Source: Desulfobacca acetoxidans
Lineage (GTDB): Bacteria > Desulfobacterota > Desulfobaccia > Desulfobaccales > 0-14-0-80-60-11
Direction of reading: 5' to 3'
Length of the DNA: 36,171 nucleotides
Assembly (NCBI GenBank): GCA_022736495.1
Contig: DZCR01000010.1
Span: 1-36,171, forward strand
How positions within the stretch are numbered: the first letter of the stretch is position 1; the number at the start of each line of letters is the position of its first letter. Of this stretch, positions 31,863 through 36,171 are shown piece after piece. The notes under the pieces are model-generated. The model made no database searches. It worked only from the letters and a program-made list of their open reading frames with translations, and was not told the origin of the DNA. The position numbers and the translations under genes are program-made.

Positions 31863-34800
31863 ATGCATTTCACCGAGCTTTTCATCCGCCGGCCGGTCAT
31901 GACCACGCTGGTCATGCTGTCCATTTTGATTTTCGGGGTCATGAGCTATCGCTACCTCCCGGTGAGCGATCTGCCCAACGTCGATTTTCCCACCGTCATG
32001 GTGAGTGCCAGCCTGCCCGGGGCCTCTCCTGAAACCATGGCCTCCGCAATAGCCACCCCCCTGGAACGCCAGTTCTCCACGATCGCCGGCCTGGACTCTA
32101 TGAGCTCCACCAACGCTCTGGGCCTCAGCCAGATCACCCTGCAATTCGCTCTCAGTCGCAGTATCGATGCCGCCGCCCAGGATGTGCAGGCGGCCATCTC
32201 CAAGGCCGCAGCCCAGCTGCCTCCGGAGATGCCCACCCCTCCCACCTATCAGAAGGTTAACCCGGCGGATCAGCCGGTCCTTTACCTGGCCCTGAGTTCC
32301 GACACCCTACCGCTGTCCACTGTGGATGAATATGGCCAAACCCTCATGGCGCAGCGCATTTCCATGGTGGAGGGGGTAGCCCAGGTCCAGATCTTCGGTG
32401 CTCAAAAATATGCGGTGCGCATCCAGTTGGACCCCAAGGCCCTGGCCAGCCGGGGGCTCGGAATTAACGAGGTGGGGGAGGCGGTCAAGAACCAAAACGT
32501 CAACCTGCCCACGGGAACCTTATATGGCGCCCACAAGGCCGTCACGGTCCAGGCCACCGGCCAGCTTACCAACGCAGAGGCGTACCGGCCGCTGATCGTG
32601 GCCTACCGCAACGGACAACCCGTGCGCCTGTCTGAGCTGGGCCGGGTGCTCAACAGCGTCGAAAATGACAAGATCGCCTCCTGGTACAAAAACTCCCGGG
32701 CCGTCGTCCTGGCCATCCAGCGCCAGCCGGGCACCAATACCATCCAGGTGGTGGACTCCATCAACAAGATTTTGCCGGTCTTGCGGAGCCAGATTCCGGC
32801 GTCGGTAGGGATCTACACGCTGTATGACCGCTCCGCCACCATCCGCGAATCAGTGAATGATGTCCAGTTCACCCTGCTGTTGGCCCTGGGTCTGGTGGTC
32901 CTGGTGATCTTCCTCTTCCTGCGCAACCTGTCCGCCACCATCATCCCCAGCCTGGCGTTGCCCATGTCCATTGTGGGCACCTTCTCTGTCATGTATCTGC
33001 TGGGCTATAGTCTGGATAACCTCTCCTTGATGGCCTTGATCCTGGCGGTGGGGTTTGTGGTGGACGACGCCATCGTGGTGCTGGAAAATATCGTCCGTCA
33101 CATGGAAATGGGTGAAAAGCCCTTTGAGGCAGCCCTCAAGGGTTCAAGGGAGATCGGCTTTACCATTCTCTCCATGACCCTGTCTCTGGCCGCGGTCTTT
33201 ATTCCAGTGTTTTTTATGGGGGGCATCCTGGGACGACTGCTCCATGAGTTCGCGGTGACCATCGTGGCCGCCATCCTGGTGTCCGGTCTGGTCTCCCTGA
33301 CCCTCACCCCTATGCTGTGCAGCCGTTTCTTAAAACCGCCCAAAGAAGAGCATCACGGCCGTCTCTACATGGTAACAGAGGGGTTTTTCGAGGGTATGCT
33401 CCGGCTTTATGACACCACCCTGCAATGGGTCCTCAGCCATCGGCGGAGCACCATGCTGGTCTCCGGCCTGCTCCTGGTGATTACCTTCGCGCTCTTCGTT
33501 ATGGTTCCCAAAGGCTTCCTGCCCAGCGAAGACACGGGTTCCATCTTTTGCTTCACGGAAGCCGCCGAGGGCATTTCTTTCGAGGCCATGGTGAAGGAAC
33601 AAAAGGCGTTGATGGCCATCGTGACCCAAAACCCCTATATGAAGAATTTTTTCTCCAGCGTGGGAGCCGGCGGCCCCAACGTTGCCGGCAATACCGGCCG
33701 CATGTTCATCCGCCTGATTCCCCGCAATAAGCGTCCGGGGGTGGAGGAGATCATCCAGGACTTGCGAGTCCAACTGTCTAAGGTCCCGGGTATCCGGGCC
33801 TATCCGCAGAACCTCCCGCCTATCCGCATCGGCGGTATGCTGACCAAGGGCCTCTACCAGCTTACCCTGCAGAGTCCGGACACGAATGAGCTCTACAAAT
33901 ATGCCCCTGTGCTCCAGGAAAAGATGCGGGGGTTGCCGGGGCTGGTGGATGTCAACAGCGACCTGCAAATCAAGAACCCCCAGGTGAACGTGGTGATCAA
34001 CCGGGACAAGGCGGCCACCCTGGGGGTCACGGCCCAACAGATCGAGGACGCCCTCTACTACGCCTACGGCTCCCGGCAGATCTCCACCATCTATGCCCCG
34101 AACAACGAGTATCAGGTCATCATGGAACTGGAGCCCCGGTACCAGATGGATCCCACGGCCCTGCAATGGCTTTACGTGAGGTCGAGTAACGGGCAACAGG
34201 TGCCGTTGGATGTCCTGGCCAACTTAACTCAGACCCTGGGACCCCTCACCATCAACCATGCCGGGCAGCTTCCAGGGGTGACCATTTCCTTCAACCTCAA
34301 GCCCGGAGCGGCCCTGGGGGATGCCGTGGCCGCGGTGCAAAACCTGGCCCGGCAAATGCTCCCGGCCACCATCACCACCAGTTTCCAGGGTGCGGCCCAG
34401 GCCTTCCAGGCGTCCATGCAGGGCCTGTGGCTGCTGCTGGCCATGTGCATCCTGGTGATTTACCTGATCCTGGGTATCCTCTACGAGAGCTTTATCCACC
34501 CCGTGACCATCCTTTCGGGGCTGCCCTCTGCCGGGGTGGGGGCCCTGTTGGCCCTGTTGCTTTTCCACCGGGACTTAGACATCTATGGCTTTGTGGGGAT
34601 TATTATGCTGGTGGGCATCGTCAAGAAGAATGCCATCATGATGATCGACTTCGCCCTGGAGGCCCAGCGCACCAGTGGCAAAAGCCCCATAGAGGCCATC
34701 TACTCCGGGGCACTGGTCCGTTTCCGGCCCATCATGATGACCACCATGGCGGCCCTCATGGGGGCGCTGCCCATCGCCCTGGGGCTGGGCGCCGGAGGTG

Positions 34801-35024
34801 AATCCCGCCAAACTCTGGGCATCTCGGTAGTGGGGGGTCTGCTGGTCTCCCAACTCCTCACCCTTTACATTACCCCGGTCTTTTACCTCTATATGGAATC
34901 CTTCCAGAAGAAGCTTGCTACGGCCTTCAGCCGGCGGAGCCGCCCAAAAGCGGCCACTCAACCGGGTGATTTTCTCCCTTCCCCGGAAGCCGCCTCTGTC
35001 GATCCGCCGACCAACCCGCGGTAA
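31863..35024 (+). CDS. RND multidrug efflux pump (MdtB/AcrB-like)
   Basis: A 1053-residue proton-driven inner-membrane pump of normal HAE-1 length. It opens FTELFIRRPVMTTLVMLSIL, the usual TM1. The first periplasmic domain has VDFPTVMVSASLPGASPETM. TM4 carries the proton-relay pair D401-D402 in VGFVVDDAIVVLEN. The second half has MLVGIVKKNAIMMIDFAL with the relay Lys, followed by ALRFRPIMMTT-type text (ALVRFRPIMMTTMAA). The GGILGRLLHEFAVT loop is also typical. It sits in an operon with the lipoprotein adaptor; GGGAG precedes the ATG. Likely substrates are hydrophobic drugs or bile-like compounds, but sequence alone does not say. Confidence 0.95.
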   Translation: MHFTELFIRRPVMTTLVMLSILIFGVMSYRYLPVSDLPNVDFPTVMVSASLPGASPETMASAIATPLERQFSTIAGLDSMSSTNALGLSQITLQFALSRSIDAAAQDVQAAISKAAAQLPPEMPTPPTYQKVNPADQPVLYLALSSDTLPLSTVDEYGQTLMAQRISMVEGVAQVQIFGAQKYAVRIQLDPKALASRGLGINEVGEAVKNQNVNLPTGTLYGAHKAVTVQATGQLTNAEAYRPLIVAYRNGQPVRLSELGRVLNSVENDKIASWYKNSRAVVLAIQRQPGTNTIQVVDSINKILPVLRSQIPASVGIYTLYDRSATIRESVNDVQFTLLLALGLVVLVIFLFLRNLSATIIPSLALPMSIVGTFSVMYLLGYSLDNLSLMALILAVGFVVDDAIVVLENIVRHMEMGEKPFEAALKGSREIGFTILSMTLSLAAVFIPVFFMGGILGRLLHEFAVTIVAAILVSGLVSLTLTPMLCSRFLKPPKEEHHGRLYMVTEGFFEGMLRLYDTTLQWVLSHRRSTMLVSGLLLVITFALFVMVPKGFLPSEDTGSIFCFTEAAEGISFEAMVKEQKALMAIVTQNPYMKNFFSSVGAGGPNVAGNTGRMFIRLIPRNKRPGVEEIIQDLRVQLSKVPGIRAYPQNLPPIRIGGMLTKGLYQLTLQSPDTNELYKYAPVLQEKMRGLPGLVDVNSDLQIKNPQVNVVINRDKAATLGVTAQQIEDALYYAYGSRQISTIYAPNNEYQVIMELEPRYQMDPTALQWLYVRSSNGQQVPLDVLANLTQTLGPLTINHAGQLPGVTISFNLKPGAALGDAVAAVQNLARQMLPATITTSFQGAAQAFQASMQGLWLLLAMCILVIYLILGILYESFIHPVTILSGLPSAGVGALLALLLFHRDLDIYGFVGIIMLVGIVKKNAIMMIDFALEAQRTSGKSPIEAIYSGALVRFRPIMMTTMAALMGALPIALGLGAGGESRQTLGISVVGGLLVSQLLTLYITPVFYLYMESFQKKLATAFSRRSRPKAATQPGDFLPSPEAASVDPPTNPR

Positions 35025-35051
35025 ACCAAAATTAATTCCTCGCTGCCAGCA

Positions 35052-35075
35052 GGTGGCACAGGCGTCTCGCCTGTG
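35052..35075. repeat. Dispersed 24-base palindromic repeat, copy 2
   Basis: This is the same element as at 15660-15683 with two base changes. In this copy CACAGGCG-TCT-CGCCTGTG is a perfect 8-base hairpin. It is the first of three hairpins filling the gap between the RND pump and hypE. Confidence 0.7.
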
Positions 35076-35095
35076 TAGCCAGGCCAAAAATGTAG

Positions 35096-35122
35096 GGGCG
35101 GACCCATGGGTCGTGTCCGCCC
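35096..35122. repeat. GGGCGGAC...GTCCGCCC hairpin repeat
   Basis: GGGCGGAC (35096-35103) and GTCCGCCC (35115-35122) form a perfect 8-base stem. The flanking TGTAGGGGCGGACCCATGGG text is of a kind often dispersed in bacterial genomes. A weakly similar TGTAGGGGCAG occurs after corA near 16871. Confidence 0.55.
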
Positions 35123-35140
35123 TTTCCATACAAGTTCTCC

Positions 35141-35167
35141 TTGTTCCCAAGTTGTACTTGGGAACAA
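35141..35167. repeat. Perfect 12-base hairpin of the GTTCCCAAG palindrome family
   Basis: TTGTTCCCAAGT (35141-35152), a 3-base loop and ACTTGGGAACAA (35156-35167) form a flawless palindrome nine bases past the hypE stop. It may also end hypE transcription. A decayed relative lies at 10567-10614. Confidence 0.7.
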
Positions 35168-35175
35168 TAATGGCT

Positions 35176-36171
35176 CTAACAAATCCTGGGCAACAAATCC
35201 CCCGACGGCGGGTCCAGGATGCGGGCGGTGCCGATAACGGTGCGCACCTGTACCCGCCCGGCAGGACCCTCGCCTACCTTGCCGATGACCCGGGCCGTCT
35301 CCCCGTACGGGCTGCGCCGGATGATGAACAGGGCTTTGGCCGCATCCTCCGGGGCCACGATGATAAGCATCTTGCCTTCATTGGCTACCTTGAAGACGTC
35401 CAGCCCCAAAGCCTCACAGGCCGCAGCCACTGCGGGTTGCACCGGCACCCGGTCCGCGATGATTTCCATGGAAATTTGCGACTGCCGGGCGATTTCGTTC
35501 AAGGCTGCGGCAATCCCCCCCCGGGTGGGGTCCCGCATGGCGTGAATCCGGACACCTTCTTCCAGCAGGTTCAGCACCAACCCGGAAAGAGGCGCGGCGT
35601 CACTGGCAATGGCCTCGCCGTCCAGGAGCTTTTCCCGGGCCAGCATCACTGCGGTGCCGTGATCCCCCACCGCGCCATTGAGGATGATCTCGTCCCCAGG
35701 CCTGGCTGCGGCGCCCGAAACCCCGGATTGCAACACCAACCCCACCCCTGCCGTGGTGATAAAGACCTTGTCTGCGGAGCCCTTGGGGACAACTTTGGTA
35801 TCCCCCGTCACAATGGCAACCCCGGCTTCGGCCGCAGTCTCTCGCATGGACTCGGCAATGGCCTGCAAAACAGAGATTTCCAGGCCCTCCTCCAGGATGA
35901 AGGACGCGGATAAAACCAACGGCCGGGCCGCGGCGGTGAGCAGATCGTTCACCGTGCCTGCCACCGCTAACCGGCCGATATCGCCGCCGGGAAAAAACAA
36001 GGGGTCCACCACAAAGGAGTCGGTGGTAAAGGCGAGCTGCTGGGAACCTACCAGCACGGTGGCGCTGTCGTCGCCCACCCGGTTCGGGTCGCCATACCGG
36101 GCCAGGAAGACCTCATGGATGAGCGCCGTCATCTCTCGCCCCCCGGCGCCGTGACTGAGCAGAATGCGTTT
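35176..36171 (-). CDS. hypE: Hydrogenase maturation protein HypE, N-terminus cut by window edge
   Basis: The frame stays open to the right edge, with 331 residues visible before the stop, so the true start is outside; the ATG at 36132 is internal. The first residues in view, RILLSHGAGGREM, match the HypE N-terminus. They are followed by GDDSATV, FTTDSFVVDPLFFPGGDIG, and MRDPTRGGIAAALNEIA of the PurM-like ATPase fold. The protein ends PRIC, the invariant C-terminal Cys that HypF carbamoylates and HypE then dehydrates to the thiocyanate used as the CN ligand of [NiFe] hydrogenase. Only a few residues are missing. No other hyp gene is in the window; they probably lie to the right. Confidence 0.95.
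   Translation of the reverse strand, partial: KRILLSHGAGGREMTALIHEVFLARYGDPNRVGDDSATVLVGSQQLAFTTDSFVVDPLFFPGGDIGRLAVAGTVNDLLTAAARPLVLSASFILEEGLEISVLQAIAESMRETAAEAGVAIVTGDTKVVPKGSADKVFITTAGVGLVLQSGVSGAAARPGDEIILNGAVGDHGTAVMLAREKLLDGEAIASDAAPLSGLVLNLLEEGVRIHAMRDPTRGGIAAALNEIARQSQISMEIIADRVPVQPAVAAACEALGLDVFKVANEGKMLIIVAPEDAAKALFIIRRSPYGETARVIGKVGEGPAGRVQVRTVIGTARILDPPSGDLLPRIC

Noticed and set aside
34915..35913. 332-codon plus-strand frame running through the repeats and opposite hypE
   Set aside because: It begins inside the RND gene, crosses three palindromic repeats and is antisense to hypE; the protein has no recognisable domain.

Overview
The window looks like chromosome of a GC-rich, Gram-negative, anaerobic-type deltaproteobacterium (Desulfobacterota/Syntrophobacterota-like). 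This is inferred from gene content: a System II (ResB/CcsA) cytochrome c pathway, an AF1514-family protein, a HypE hydrogenase-maturation enzyme, a small Ku/ligase NHEJ operon, VPLPP-type sorting-tail remnants and several dispersed palindromic intergenic repeats. No rRNA, tRNA or CRISPR was seen. The species cannot be fixed from the window alone.

Layout. 1-1477 (-): the start of a GT39-like membrane glycosyltransferase that runs off the left edge. 1717-2987 (+): an LD-carboxypeptidase and a 74-residue protein made of three Cys-rich units. 3162-5869 (-): a GcvH-like protein without the usual lipoyl lysine, then ResB and CcsA. 6117-7788: a universal stress protein, an exported thioredoxin (-) and a lone PAS-domain protein. 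7937-15594 (+): a complete phosphate-sensing and uptake block, phoB-phoR-pstS-pstC-pstA-pstB-pstB, with a good Pho-box candidate before pstS, a hairpin between pstS and pstC, and two pstB paralogues but no phoU. 15789-16853 (+): CorA. 17070-19672 (+): Ku, a stand-alone LigD-type ligase and a MerR-TPR fusion, all abutting or overlapping. 19800-22543: DUF488, a PEBP protein, an AF1514-family protein (-) and a tandem-GNAT protein. 22544-23109 has no intact gene but holds a decayed reading frame with a sorting-tail-like end.

23110-28503 (+) is a five-gene YbhGFSR-like exporter: periplasmic adaptor, two ATPases encoded separately, and two ABC-2 permeases. 30692-35024 (+) is an RND efflux pair: lipoprotein adaptor and pump. 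Between these two pumps sits a visibly AT-richer two-gene cassette (28607-30481): an OLD/AAA15-type ATPase and a TOPRIM-like DUF4276 protein, a pairing typical of anti-phage abortive-infection systems. Just after it (30491-30553) is a second, diverged copy of the last 20 codons plus stop of the upstream permease, including a 20-base exact match. The cassette therefore appears to have entered at the permease 3' end, and this is the most interesting structure in the window.

35025-35175 carries three stacked hairpin repeats, followed by hypE (-), whose start lies just beyond the right edge.
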